NCBI GenBank assembly: GCA_029255105.1
Contig: JAQWWH010000079.1
Location: 1-56,338, forward strand
Reading direction: 5' to 3'
Origin: Flavimaricola sp.
GTDB lineage: Bacteria > Pseudomonadota > Alphaproteobacteria > Rhodobacterales > Rhodobacteraceae
Length of the DNA stretch: 56,338 bases
The notes under the pieces are model-generated. The model did not search any database. It was not told the origin of the DNA and saw nothing but the letters and a program-made list of their open reading frames with translations. Made by a program: the position numbers and the translations under genes. Position 1 is the stretch's first letter, and the number at the start of each line of letters is the position of its first letter. Below, piece after piece: positions 1 through 8,093 of this stretch.

Positions 1-92
1 GCGTCTGCGGCTTCGCATGGTGCCAGAAGCAAGCACACGCCGGGCTGCAGCCAGACCGGAACACCCTCCCGGCCCGACGATATCGCCTTTGG

Positions 93-1061
93 TCAACGGC
101 CCGCTTTTTCGACGGGTGGGGTGCCGTGGGTGTGGAACGTATCGATGGTTTTCAGACCCCAGGCCTGGCCCTTCTTGCGGTCGGCTTCGGTCCATTTCAC
201 CGGTTCCCAATCGGGGGCAAGGACGAGGCGGGCCCCGGCATTGGCAAGCTCGACCCGGTTTCCCGCAGGCTCCCAGACATAGAGGAAGAACGTGCCCTGA
301 ATGGCGTGCTTGTGCGGCCCGGTCTCGATATGCACGCGGTTTTGCAAAAAGATATCTGCGGCCCGCAGGATGTCCTCACGCTGATCGGTCGCATAGGTGA
401 CGTGGTGGAACCGTCCATGACCGCGTCCGTGTTCTTCGGTACAGGCCAGGTCGTAGGACTTGTTGTTTACCGTGAACCAGCACCCGCCGATCCGCCCGTT
501 GTCCAGCTGAATGTACTCCGTCACCCGCGCACCAAGGCAGGTTTCCATAAAGCGCCGGAACTCTGTCACATCCTCGGACAGCAGATTTAGGTGGTCGATC
601 CGGCGGGGGGCCGCGGCATTGAAGGCCGAGGCGGTGTTCTTGAGGGCCGGAACGTCCGCCCCTTCGGCCCTGAACCAGACCGTGTCATAGTAGACCTCGA
701 ACAGGTGGCCAAAGGGGTCCTCGAACCGGAACGCCTGACCGTGGCTAAGGTCGCCGTCGACCCAACCATGGGTCTTGTAGCCCGACGCCTCGATTGCGCG
801 GACCCGCCTGTCCAGCGCCTCGGGCGAGGCGGCGCGATAGCCGATATGCCCGACCCCTGTGGTGTCAGAGCGGGTCAGCTTGAGCGTGGCAAATTCATAG
901 TCATCCCAGGCCCGCAGATAGGCAGAGGTTTCGTCCAGCCCGGACAGCTTTAGCCCGTAGACCCGGGTAAAGAAATCAAGGCTTTCGTCGAACCGATTGG
1001 TCAGCATCTCAACATGGCCCAGATGGGCAATGTCGAAACTGGGGTTGGTAGGGGCGCGCAT
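93..1061 (-). CDS. VOC-fold extradiol dioxygenase-like protein (catechol 2,3-dioxygenase type)
   Basis: A 322-residue protein with two vicinal-oxygen-chelate (VOC) modules, the usual size for type I extradiol ring-cleavage dioxygenases. The N-terminal module opens with IAHLGHVEML; the C-terminal catalytic-type module starts at IDHLNLL (about residue 155). Candidate iron ligands are His157, His219 or His220 (FHHVTYA) and Glu271 (GNRVELANA), the family's 2-His-1-Glu pattern. It would use O2 and Fe(II) to open a catecholic ring in the cytoplasm; the substrate is unknown. It is the last gene of a five-gene minus-strand operon with decarboxylase-like, aldolase-fold and shikimate-dehydrogenase-like genes, which fits a ring-cleavage step. 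It could be a non-oxygenase VOC member, but the ligand set favours a dioxygenase. The 92 bases beyond its stop belong to no gene I can support. Confidence 0.82.
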   Translation of the reverse strand: MRAPTNPSFDIAHLGHVEMLTNRFDESLDFFTRVYGLKLSGLDETSAYLRAWDDYEFATLKLTRSDTTGVGHIGYRAASPEALDRRVRAIEASGYKTHGWVDGDLSHGQAFRFEDPFGHLFEVYYDTVWFRAEGADVPALKNTASAFNAAAPRRIDHLNLLSEDVTEFRRFMETCLGARVTEYIQLDNGRIGGCWFTVNNKSYDLACTEEHGRGHGRFHHVTYATDQREDILRAADIFLQNRVHIETGPHKHAIQGTFFLYVWEPAGNRVELANAGARLVLAPDWEPVKWTEADRKKGQAWGLKTIDTFHTHGTPPVEKAGR

Positions 1062-1115
1062 CGCTAAGCCTTCCTCATCCGGTCAGCCGCCGGTTCTACC
1101 CGGTCGGCCAAAGCA

Positions 1116-1964
1116 TCAGGCCGTCAGGCTTTGTTCCATCAGGCTTTGCAGTTCAGGGGTCACCTCTGGCGTCAGGTCGAACCACCGTTGCCAGGCCGGA
1201 ACGCCTTGGTGCAGCAGCATGCCCAGCCCGTTCACGGTCTGGTTTCCACGCAGTGCCGCCGCCGCCAGCAAGGGCGAGGCGAGCGGGGTGTAGATGATGT
1301 CGCTGACAAGGGCAAACCGGGGCAGGGCATCCAGCCGCAGGTCAAGGGCGGCCTGTCCGACCATGCCCTGACTTGTCGTGTTCACCACCGTCGCCGTGCC
1401 TTCAAGGGCGTCGTGCCGCGCCTCCCACGGCAGGACTGTGATCGGACCACCAAGGTCGGCCGCCAGAACTTCTGCCCGTTCGGCAGTGCGGTTTACCAGC
1501 CGGATATCGGTCGCCCCGTCTTGCATCAGCGCGTAACAGATCGCCCGCGCGCCGCCACCGGCCCCGATGACAAGGGCAGGCCCCGCATCTGCCCGCCAAT
1601 CGAGGGCCTGCTGCTTGAGATTTCCAAGGAAACCCAGCCAGTCGTTGTTGGTGCCCGACAGGCTGCCGTCCTTTTCGACGACCACGCAGCTGACCGCCCC
1701 GATCTTGCGGGCGACCTCGTCCACCCGGTCCAGAATGCGCATCGCTTCCTGCTTGTGCGGGATGGTAAGGTTACAGCCCGAAAACCCCAAAGGATGCAAA
1801 GCTCGCAAGGCCGGTTCAAGCGTATCTGGCGCAATGGCCAGCGGGACATAGGTCCCGGCGAGCCCCTGCTGGGCGAACCAGTAGTTGTGCATCAAAGGCG
1901 AGCGGGAGTGCATGACGGGCCAGCCCATCACGCCTGCCATATGGAACCGGTCAGGCGCTGCCAT
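1116..1964 (-). CDS. Shikimate 5-dehydrogenase family protein (catabolic context)
   Basis: A 282-residue member of the AroE family, which oxidises or reduces shikimate- or quinate-type compounds with NAD(P). The substrate loop SRSPLMHN is near residue 20, the catalytic lysine is in NLTIPHK, and the dinucleotide-binding loop is GAGGGARA. The usual NTDG motif is replaced by NNDWLGF, which argues against a plain housekeeping AroE and for altered substrate preference. I chose the ATG at 1964 because GTGAGG lies about 6 bases upstream; a GTG at 1976 would overlap the previous gene. It sits between class II aldolase-fold genes and a ring-cleavage-type VOC gene, so I infer a role in hydroaromatic catabolism (quinate or shikimate feeding into protocatechuate). 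Family confident, role inferred. Confidence 0.85.
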   Translation of the reverse strand: MAAPDRFHMAGVMGWPVMHSRSPLMHNYWFAQQGLAGTYVPLAIAPDTLEPALRALHPLGFSGCNLTIPHKQEAMRILDRVDEVARKIGAVSCVVVEKDGSLSGTNNDWLGFLGNLKQQALDWRADAGPALVIGAGGGARAICYALMQDGATDIRLVNRTAERAEVLAADLGGPITVLPWEARHDALEGTATVVNTTSQGMVGQAALDLRLDALPRFALVSDIIYTPLASPLLAAAALRGNQTVNGLGMLLHQGVPAWQRWFDLTPEVTPELQSLMEQSLTA

Positions 1965-1965
1965 C

Positions 1966-2664
1966 CTAGACCTCACCCTGTCCTTGGCTCGCCCGCAGCT
2001 TGGCCCGGAAATGGTCCCAGGTCCGGGCGAACAGGGCGGGGTTCATCAGCTTTTCGCGGCACAGCGCCATTTCCTCGGCACTGAAGGCGTAGGGCGTGCC
2101 GATCTGCATGGCGCGGTACTGCCGCTCGGCATTCTCTTCGAGGTATGAGATCAGAACAAAGGCCTCGACGATATCGCGCCCAAGGGCAACGGCCCCATGC
2201 GATTTCATCAGCGCGGCGGGGCGGTCGCCCAGCGTATCGGCCAGCTGAGCGGCCATCTGGGGCGAGTTGATCGAATTAGGCGTGTCCAGCACAGGCACCG
2301 GATAAAGCAGGCTGCCTTGGGCAAAGACTGGCAGATACGGCACAGCGGCCATGGTCAGATAGGTCGACCACTTGGGGTGGGCGTGCACGATAGCGCCTGC
2401 ATCGGGCCGGGCGCGGTACAGCCCGGCGTGCAAATGAAATTCGAGCGGCGGTTTGCCCGCCCCCTCGATCACGGTCCCATCCATGTCGATGGTGCAGATG
2501 TCCGCCGGGGTCATCGCACTGCGCTGGCACGAGCCGATGTTGATCAGCATGCGCTCATCATCCAGCCGAATGCTGCAATGCCCGTTGTAGTCGATGATCC
2601 CCGCCCGTTCGAGCATCATGATACAGTCGGCAAGCTGTTGTTTGGCCTTTGCCGTGTCGGTCAT
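1966..2664 (-). CDS. Class II aldolase/adducin family protein (copy 1)
   Basis: A 232-residue zinc-dependent class II aldolase/adducin-fold protein, full length for the family. Candidate zinc ligands are the two histidines of HAHPK (about residues 94-96) and the histidine of KSHGAV (about 155); the catalytic acid is likely the Glu in PPLEFHLH. Family members cleave or epimerise sugar phosphates, but some in aromatic clusters are decarboxylases, such as 3,4-dihydroxyphthalate 2-decarboxylase of phthalate pathways. Given the neighbours (a dihydroxyphthalate-decarboxylase-like gene, AroE-like, VOC) a decarboxylase or retro-aldol role on an aromatic-derived acid is plausible but unproven. The ATG is preceded immediately by GGAGGACAT. 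The downstream gene starts one base beyond its stop, implying translational coupling. Confidence 0.85.
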   Translation of the reverse strand: MTDTAKAKQQLADCIMMLERAGIIDYNGHCSIRLDDERMLINIGSCQRSAMTPADICTIDMDGTVIEGAGKPPLEFHLHAGLYRARPDAGAIVHAHPKWSTYLTMAAVPYLPVFAQGSLLYPVPVLDTPNSINSPQMAAQLADTLGDRPAALMKSHGAVALGRDIVEAFVLISYLEENAERQYRAMQIGTPYAFSAEEMALCREKLMNPALFARTWDHFRAKLRASQGQGEV

Positions 2665-2672
2665 ATGTCCTC

Positions 2673-3419
2673 CTACCAGCCGGTCTGACTGCGGACACCG
2701 TGACGCCAGAGATCCCAGGCCCGCATCCCTGCTGTCTGGTTGGTGACATCGGCCAATTCGCCCTCTTCGGGGGACAGGGCCGCGAGGGGATCGCCCTCGG
2801 CCAGGGCCAGCGACCAGTGCTGGATGCGGGCGTTGACCTCGGTGTATACGGCCCGGAACACCGCCGTCTGCAAGGTCGCCCCGCAGGCGACCGATCCATG
2901 GGCCCGCATCAGGGCGACGTTCTTGTCCCCCAGCGTCTTGGCCAGAGACACGCCCCGGGGACAGTCGCAGACCAGCATGTCCGTGGAGCCGAAATCGTCG
3001 CGGATGTCAAAGACCGGAACCCCGGTCGCAAGGAACGCGGCGTTGTGGAACATCGCCTGCATCGGGCGGTTCACCAGCCCAAAGGGAATGACCGAATGCG
3101 AATGGCTGTGCACGACAGAGTTGATGTCGGGGCGGGCCTTGTAGATCTCGGAATGGATATACCGCTCGATAAACCCTTTGCGGTCGTCGCCGGCGCAGGC
3201 CACGGACTCCAGATCATACTCCATGATATCGTCGGGCTGTACGAGGGCTGGGGCGATGGCACGTGGCATCAGAAAGCGGTCCGGCGCATCGGGGTGGCGC
3301 ATGGACACATGGCCGAACCCATCGACAACCCCTTGGGCCGCCAGAATGCGGCTGGCCGCCGCGATGTCAGCATGGACGTCGGCTGAGACGGGGCCGCCTG
3401 AGGCTGGCGATTGGGTCAT
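2673..3419 (-). CDS. Class II aldolase/adducin family protein (copy 2)
   Basis: A 248-residue paralogue of the next gene in the operon, same zinc-dependent fold. The zinc-site motif is VVHSHSHSV, with a further histidine in RAHGSVA; the acid is in IERYIHSEIY. It differs enough from its neighbour that the two probably act on different substrates or form a hetero-oligomer. The start ATG follows GAGGATCTCAC. It lies 8 bases before the start of copy 1 and about 20 bases after the decarboxylase-like gene. Tandem aldolase-fold genes next to a 4,5-dihydroxyphthalate-decarboxylase-like gene suggest side-chain or carboxyl removal from an aromatic intermediate; this is inference from context only. Confidence 0.84.
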   Translation of the reverse strand: MTQSPASGGPVSADVHADIAAASRILAAQGVVDGFGHVSMRHPDAPDRFLMPRAIAPALVQPDDIMEYDLESVACAGDDRKGFIERYIHSEIYKARPDINSVVHSHSHSVIPFGLVNRPMQAMFHNAAFLATGVPVFDIRDDFGSTDMLVCDCPRGVSLAKTLGDKNVALMRAHGSVACGATLQTAVFRAVYTEVNARIQHWSLALAEGDPLAALSPEEGELADVTNQTAGMRAWDLWRHGVRSQTGW

Positions 3420-3438
3420 GTGAGATCCTCTTGCGTCA

Positions 3439-4428
3439 TCAGATGATCACCTTGGTCATGATGCCCTTGGGAAAGATTTCCTCGGGCGTGAACTGACGGT
3501 GGGCGATGCCTTGCTGGTAGGTGTATAGCGCCATCTGCTCCCACGTTGCGCGGTTTTCCTCGATGCCGAAGGGGAAAGTGTCCTTGCCGAACCGTTCAGC
3601 CATCTCGCGGGCATAGGTCGCGAGCCATGGCAGGGGATAGCGCGACACGGCCGGGTCAAACAGGCGCTCAAGGCTGCGGCGCTTGGATTCGAGAAAGGCG
3701 TTGAACAGGTTGCGAGCGACCCAGGGGTGTTCGTCCAGAATGGCCTTTTTCATGGCAATGATGTGCATGATCGGCCAGACCTTGGTCGTCTCGTAATACT
3801 CTTTCTCCATTTCCAGATAGTCGGGAAACAGGCGGACCACATCGGGGTGACCTTCAAGGAAACATGTTGGCGGACGGGCGATGATGGCGCAGTCGATCTC
3901 GCCAGAGGCGAGCATCTCGCTAAGTGACTTGTCCTTGACGCGGATGATCTCGACGCCCACGGGAAGGTTCAGTTCGACTTTTTCTTCGCGGCCCGGCGCG
4001 TTGGCACCAGCTTGAACCCATTGCACGTCAGACAGCTTGACGCCCATGTCGTTGTGCAACCAGCCGCGCATGTAGACAGCCGCGGAATGCGCCCATTCAG
4101 GTGAGCCGACCTTTTTGCCCTTGAGGTCCGCCACGGTTTTGATGCCGCTGTTCTTGTTCACGTAGAACGAGCTGAACCGGAACAGGCGCGAGCAGATGAC
4201 GGGCAGGCCAATGACGTCGCTGTCGGGGCGGGTGACCTGGGTGGTGAACTTGGCGAACGACAGCTCGGCCAGGTCAAACTCGCGGTTGGCGGTGAACCGG
4301 GCAAAGCATTCGTGATGCCCAAGGTTCAGCCAGTTCAGGTCGATCCCTTCGGCCTGAACCGTGCCCATCCGAAAATCGCGGAAGTGGTCGTAGTCAGTGG
4401 TCGCAATGGTAAGTTTCAGCTTGGACAT
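3439..4428 (-). CDS. 4,5-dihydroxyphthalate decarboxylase-like protein (PBP2-type fold), copy 1
   Basis: A 329-residue protein of the family that includes 4,5-dihydroxyphthalate decarboxylase (Pht5). The fold is that of periplasmic binding proteins, but there is no signal peptide, so it is cytoplasmic. The N terminus KLKLTIATTDYDHFRDF, the core ANREFDLAELSFAKF and the C-terminal GIEENRATWEQM are family hallmarks, all shared with the copy at 30071-31057. I start it at the ATG at 4428, which has GAGGGG upstream, rather than 19 codons earlier. It is the first gene of a five-gene minus operon. Family members convert dihydroxyphthalate to protocatechuate, but many homologues are uncharacterised, so the substrate should be read as unknown. 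A palindromic operator lies 113 bases upstream at 4541-4557. Confidence 0.82.
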   Translation of the reverse strand: MSKLKLTIATTDYDHFRDFRMGTVQAEGIDLNWLNLGHHECFARFTANREFDLAELSFAKFTTQVTRPDSDVIGLPVICSRLFRFSSFYVNKNSGIKTVADLKGKKVGSPEWAHSAAVYMRGWLHNDMGVKLSDVQWVQAGANAPGREEKVELNLPVGVEIIRVKDKSLSEMLASGEIDCAIIARPPTCFLEGHPDVVRLFPDYLEMEKEYYETTKVWPIMHIIAMKKAILDEHPWVARNLFNAFLESKRRSLERLFDPAVSRYPLPWLATYAREMAERFGKDTFPFGIEENRATWEQMALYTYQQGIAHRQFTPEEIFPKGIMTKVII

Positions 4429-4540
4429 GGCCCCTCGCGTGCAGGTGGCGCGGCGCCTTTGGCGGGCACTGGCCCCGGTCCGCAATGTGGTCCCTTGTTT
4501 GCGCGAGCCTGCAGCGGCGGTCCAGTCCGGGAAGGGTGGC

Positions 4541-4557
4541 GTTCCTTTATGCGGAAT
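4541..4557. promoter_or_regulatory. Candidate IclR-type operator, site a
   Basis: GTTCCTTTATGCGGAAT, a 17-bp inverted repeat with arms GTTCC and GGAAT separated by 7 bases. It lies in the divergent gap between the decarboxylase-like operon and the molybdenum hydroxylase gene. A GTTC half-site begins exactly 20 bases downstream at 4561. It matches eight other intergenic sites in the window; assignment to the IclR protein encoded at 32101-32934 is inference. Confidence 0.6.
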
Positions 4558-4647
4558 GGCGTTCAGTTTTCGGGGGTGTCATACGGGGAAGAAGGATTGC
4601 CGCCGGACCGCGATCCGCTACCGTCTTGACAAGCGTCCAAACAGGGA

Positions 4648-6909
4648 ATGAAACGAGTGACGGACAAGACACGCGGCGGTCGGATCGAGGATGGCAGGCT
4701 CTTGCGCGGGCAGGGGCGCTATGTCGCTGACATGGTGCCGGCCAATGCGCTGCATGGCGTCTTTGTCCGGGCCGATCAGGCGTCTGTGCAAATTGTGCGG
4801 CTTGGTGTCGATGTTGCGGAATCCATGCCGGGCGTTGTCATGGTCCTTACCGGGGCCGATTTGGCAGCGGCCGGTGTCGGGCCCTTTGACAGTGACCCGA
4901 TGCCTGTCGGGGAGGGGGAGGCGAGAGTGGACCTTCCCATGCCGCTTATGGCCATCGGGGTGGCAAGGCATGTGGGCGAACCGCTGGCCCTTGTTGTGGC
5001 CGCGTCGCGTGCCCAAGCCCTCGACGCGGCCGAGGCGGTCGAGGTCGACGTGCTGCTGGAACCGGCCGATACCCGCCTTGCCGCCAGCGCGACCGTGGGC
5101 GATCTGGACGAGGCGCGCAACGCGTTGGCCCGGTCAGCCCATGTGATCCATCACTCTGTGACGCTGCCCCGCATGGTTGCCGCCCCGCTGGAATGTCGGG
5201 GCTGTCTGGCGGTTCCGGGGCCGGATGGGTCCCTGACCTTTCACACCAGCACCCAGAACCCCTATGCCATCCGGCGCAGTCTGGCGGACCAGTTCGGCTG
5301 GGATGTTGACGCCCTTCAGGTTCTGTCCCCTGACGTGGGTGGGTCCTTTGGCCTCAAGGGTTTCCTGACCCGCGAAGAGGCGGTTGTGGCCTGGGCTGCA
5401 GGTCAGTTGGCCCAGCCCGTTTCATGGGTAGCCACCCGGTCCGAGACGATGGTGGCAGATCATCAGGCCCGGGGTGTCACAGGCCACCTGTCCCTTGGCC
5501 TTGATAGCGACTTGCAGTTCACCAGCGTCATTGCGGCATTCGATGTTGATCTGGGGGCTTATCCCCACAGGCGCGGCTTTGGGATCATGAACAACGCTTC
5601 CGGTATCACCGGGATGTACCGGATGCCCCATGCGGCCGCTACGGTCCGCGGGACGCTGTCCCCCCGGATGCCACTCGCCCCCTATCGCGGCAACGGCAGG
5701 CCAGAGGCGACATTGGCGATCGAGCAACTGATTGATGTGGCCGCCCGCCAGCTTGGGGCCGACCCCGTTGCCCTGCGTCGGGCCAATCTGCTGCGCTCTG
5801 ACGATCTGCCGCATGAGACTGCGATGGGCTTTCCCATTGACGTTGGAGATTTTGAACAAGGCTTTGATCAGCTTGTCGCCCTTGCAGACCACCACAACCT
5901 GCCCAACCGCAAGGCGGCCGCCGAGGCGCGGGGCCGATTGCACGGGTTTGGCCTGATCTCCTGTCTTGAGAGTTCGGGCGGCCCGGTCTCAAAGCCCAAA
6001 CCCGATCATTGTCGGCTGACGGTCCAGACCAATGGGCGGCTGATGATCGCGCCCGGCGTCACCTCATCCGGGCAGGGGCATGAGACGGCCTTTGCCCGGA
6101 TGGCCGGGGATCGGCTTGGGCTGGCTCTGGACGAGGTCGACTACGTCAACGGCGATACTTCGGCCGTTGTGGACGGGCGCGGCAGCGGCGGGTCCTCGGG
6201 CATGGTGGTGGCGGGAACGGCGGTCTCGCTGGCGCTGGACCAATTGGTGCAAGAGGGCAAAGAGATCGCCGCCCTCCAGTTCGATTGCGATGTTGACGGG
6301 GTTCTGGTGGCGGACGGGCTGTTCCGCGAGGCTGGCGGCAATCGCGCCCTGAGCCTGTCGGACCTAGTTGCCCAACGCGGTCCGGAGGCCTGGGTCATTA
6401 ATCAGCGCTTCGTCCCTGACGCCGCCGTTTTCCCCAATGGGGTGCATGCCTGCGAGGTCGAGATTGATCCCGAAACCGGGGCTTTGCAGATCACCCGCTA
6501 CAGCGTGGTCGAGGATATCGGCACTGTCCACAACCCGGACCTTGTCGCCGGTCAGTTGCACGGCGGGATTGCCATGGGTCTGGCCGAGGCATTGGGCGAG
6601 CAGGTGCATTACGACGCCGAAGGGCAGGTTCTGACCGGCACCCTGATGGACTACTACCTTGCCCGGGCGGCCGATATCCCGATGTTTCGGCACGGCAATG
6701 TGGAGGTGGCGACAGCCCGCAATCCGCTAGGGGTGAAGGGCGTGGGCGAGGCGGGAACGGTTGGCGGTGTGGCGGCGCTTATGGCCGCCGTATCGGATGC
6801 GCTGGCCTCACGCGGCGTCACCACCTTTGATCTGCCGGCCACACCGCAGCGGATCTGGGCCGCTCTGCAAGCCTTGCCGCCCCAGCACACGGATGGGGCA
6901 CCGCAATGA
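4648..6909 (+). CDS. Molybdopterin-binding large subunit of xanthine dehydrogenase/CO dehydrogenase family (orphan)
   Basis: A 753-residue catalytic subunit of the molybdenum hydroxylase family (xanthine dehydrogenase, aldehyde oxidase, CoxL). The N terminus RIEDGRLLRGQGRYVADM is typical of CoxL-type subunits. Where CoxL of true CO dehydrogenase has an AYRCSFR loop, this protein has APYRGNGRPEA, so it is not a form I CO dehydrogenase. The catalytic glutamate is present in KGVGEAGTVGG near the C terminus. Such enzymes hydroxylate aldehydes or N-heterocycles with water as oxygen source and normally need an FAD subunit and a 2Fe-2S subunit; neither gene is adjacent here. The ATG at 4648 has a closely spaced AGGGA; the GTG at 4657 is an alternative start. 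It overlaps the downstream transporter by 4 bases. Confidence 0.87.
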   Translation: MKRVTDKTRGGRIEDGRLLRGQGRYVADMVPANALHGVFVRADQASVQIVRLGVDVAESMPGVVMVLTGADLAAAGVGPFDSDPMPVGEGEARVDLPMPLMAIGVARHVGEPLALVVAASRAQALDAAEAVEVDVLLEPADTRLAASATVGDLDEARNALARSAHVIHHSVTLPRMVAAPLECRGCLAVPGPDGSLTFHTSTQNPYAIRRSLADQFGWDVDALQVLSPDVGGSFGLKGFLTREEAVVAWAAGQLAQPVSWVATRSETMVADHQARGVTGHLSLGLDSDLQFTSVIAAFDVDLGAYPHRRGFGIMNNASGITGMYRMPHAAATVRGTLSPRMPLAPYRGNGRPEATLAIEQLIDVAARQLGADPVALRRANLLRSDDLPHETAMGFPIDVGDFEQGFDQLVALADHHNLPNRKAAAEARGRLHGFGLISCLESSGGPVSKPKPDHCRLTVQTNGRLMIAPGVTSSGQGHETAFARMAGDRLGLALDEVDYVNGDTSAVVDGRGSGGSSGMVVAGTAVSLALDQLVQEGKEIAALQFDCDVDGVLVADGLFREAGGNRALSLSDLVAQRGPEAWVINQRFVPDAAVFPNGVHACEVEIDPETGALQITRYSVVEDIGTVHNPDLVAGQLHGGIAMGLAEALGEQVHYDAEGQVLTGTLMDYYLARAADIPMFRHGNVEVATARNPLGVKGVGEAGTVGGVAALMAAVSDALASRGVTTFDLPATPQRIWAALQALPPQHTDGAPQ

Positions 6910-7805
6910 CCGATCCGCAGGTCGGCCAGCTTCTGGCACTGGCCTCTGCGGTCTGTTTTGCCATGTCCAATACCTTCATCGGGCGGACTTCGCAGTCGGG
7001 CGGGGACAAGGGCGTTGTGTTCTCGGTGATGGTGACCGTGGTGATGTCCCTCGCGCTTTGGTTGGTGTTTGAGGGGCTGCCCAGCCGCGATACCATTTCG
7101 GTCCCCGCGCTTTGGGCCTTTGCCCTTGCGGGTGTCTGCGCGATGGTCTTTGGAAGAAGTCTTTTGTACGAAAGCGTTCGACGGCTGGGCGTGTCTCGGG
7201 CTTCTGCCGTCAAGCGGCTCAACCCCTTCTTTTCCGTCCTCTTGGCCGCCTTGATCCTAGGCGAGGCGATCAACGGGCGCGATACCTTGGGGATGGTGGC
7301 AATCGCCGCGGCCTTTGGTCTGCTGATCGCAGAGCGTGGGGTGGGGAAGGGGGCAAAGGGCCCCGCTGACATCAGTGCGAAGGCCTATATGTTCGGGGTC
7401 TTTGCCGCGCTCGCCTATGCCCTTGCCTACATCCTGCGCAAGATCGGGCTGGACCTGATGCCCTCTGCCGCATTCGGAACGCTGGTCAGCGCTGTGACCG
7501 GCTTGGCGGTATTTGGCGTGCGGGCTGTCGTCTCACCAGTGGCCCGGGGGCATCTGTTGGGGGTTTTCGGGTTTCTCGACCGTTGGGTCGTGCTGGCTGC
7601 CATCCTCATGTCGGCAGGCCAGATCCTTTTGTTCGCGGCGCTGGCAAAAGAGGCAGTGTCGACCGTCGTGATGATCGCCTCGCTGGAGGTATTCCTGTCC
7701 ATCTTTCTTTCGGTGGTCGTCTTTCGGACCGAACGACGACCCGGCGCCTTCGTGATCATCGCGGCATTCCTTGCAACGGTGGGGGTCATTTTGGTCGCAA
7801 GCTGA
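6906..7805 (+). CDS. DMT superfamily (EamA) transporter
   Basis: A 299-residue inner-membrane protein with about ten hydrophobic segments arranged as two EamA repeats, the normal drug/metabolite transporter architecture. The N-terminal segment LLALASAVCFAMSNTFIG and the second-repeat segment AYMFGVFAALAYALAYILRK match the family. It starts inside the stop of the molybdenum hydroxylase gene (ATGA overlap), so the two are probably cotranslated. Members move amino acids, sugars or small metabolites; here it may export or import the hydroxylase's substrate or product. No specific solute can be read from sequence. It is followed by a 288-base promoter region for TTT set 1. Confidence 0.85.
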   Translation: MTDPQVGQLLALASAVCFAMSNTFIGRTSQSGGDKGVVFSVMVTVVMSLALWLVFEGLPSRDTISVPALWAFALAGVCAMVFGRSLLYESVRRLGVSRASAVKRLNPFFSVLLAALILGEAINGRDTLGMVAIAAAFGLLIAERGVGKGAKGPADISAKAYMFGVFAALAYALAYILRKIGLDLMPSAAFGTLVSAVTGLAVFGVRAVVSPVARGHLLGVFGFLDRWVVLAAILMSAGQILLFAALAKEAVSTVVMIASLEVFLSIFLSVVVFRTERRPGAFVIIAAFLATVGVILVAS

Positions 7806-7832
7806 TTTTCAGCTTGGTCGCAACTGAATTTC

Positions 7833-7849
7833 GTTCTGTTATGTGGACC
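7833..7849. promoter_or_regulatory. Candidate IclR-type operator, site b
   Basis: GTTCTGTTATGTGGACC, an imperfect 17-bp inverted repeat of the same type as the other sites. A partial second half-site (GTCCC) lies 20 bases downstream. The -35 element of the candidate promoter starts 26 bases from the first base of this site, the same offset as at sites g and h. Confidence 0.55.
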
Positions 7850-7858
7850 GCTGTCCCA

Positions 7859-7888
7859 TTGACGACCACCCCTGTGGGTTTCTACGGT
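7859..7888 (+). promoter_or_regulatory. Candidate sigma70-type promoter for TTT set 1
   Basis: TTGACG at 7859-7864 and TACGGT at 7883-7888, spaced 18 bases. The -35 is strong (5 of 6), the -10 moderate. Placed just downstream of operator site b, so the regulator would contact the -35 region. Confidence 0.4.
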
Positions 7889-8093
7889 GAGAAACGATGC
7901 GTCTTGGGAGGGGCAGTCAGCTTGTCGAAAATTGCGCGGTCGCGCCGAAGTGTTGTCCTTGGATGGAAACGTCCTGCCGGGGGTGACAGGGCTGGTGACA
8001 CAGGGCCGCAAAGCTCGGACACGACAAGCGCGGCGTGCATTAGAGAGTTCCACAGACCGTCCGAAGACTAAATCCTGAGGGAGGAAATCAGGG

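Larger units (their letters stand above)
7806..8093 (+). promoter_or_regulatory. 288-base intergenic promoter region upstream of TTT set 1
   Basis: No convincing gene is present; the 63-codon open frame at 7887-8078 has no recognisable family and no good ribosome binding site. The region holds an operator-like palindrome (7833-7849), a candidate promoter (7859-7888) and a leader of about 200 bases ending in the GGGAGGAAATCAGGG ribosome binding site before the TctC start at 8094. The long leader could host post-transcriptional control, but I see no known riboswitch. Confidence 0.5.

Noticed and set aside
1..92. A gene start on the minus strand at the left edge (ATG at 18)
   Set aside because: Only six codons lie inside the window, too little to support a call.
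4648..6909. True form I CO dehydrogenase (CoxL)
   Set aside because: The diagnostic cysteine-bearing AYRCSFR loop is replaced by APYRGNGRPEA and no CoxM/CoxS genes are adjacent.
7887..8078. A 63-codon open frame in the gap upstream of TTT set 1
   Set aside because: No ribosome binding site of note and a composition typical of noncoding frames; the region is better read as promoter and leader.
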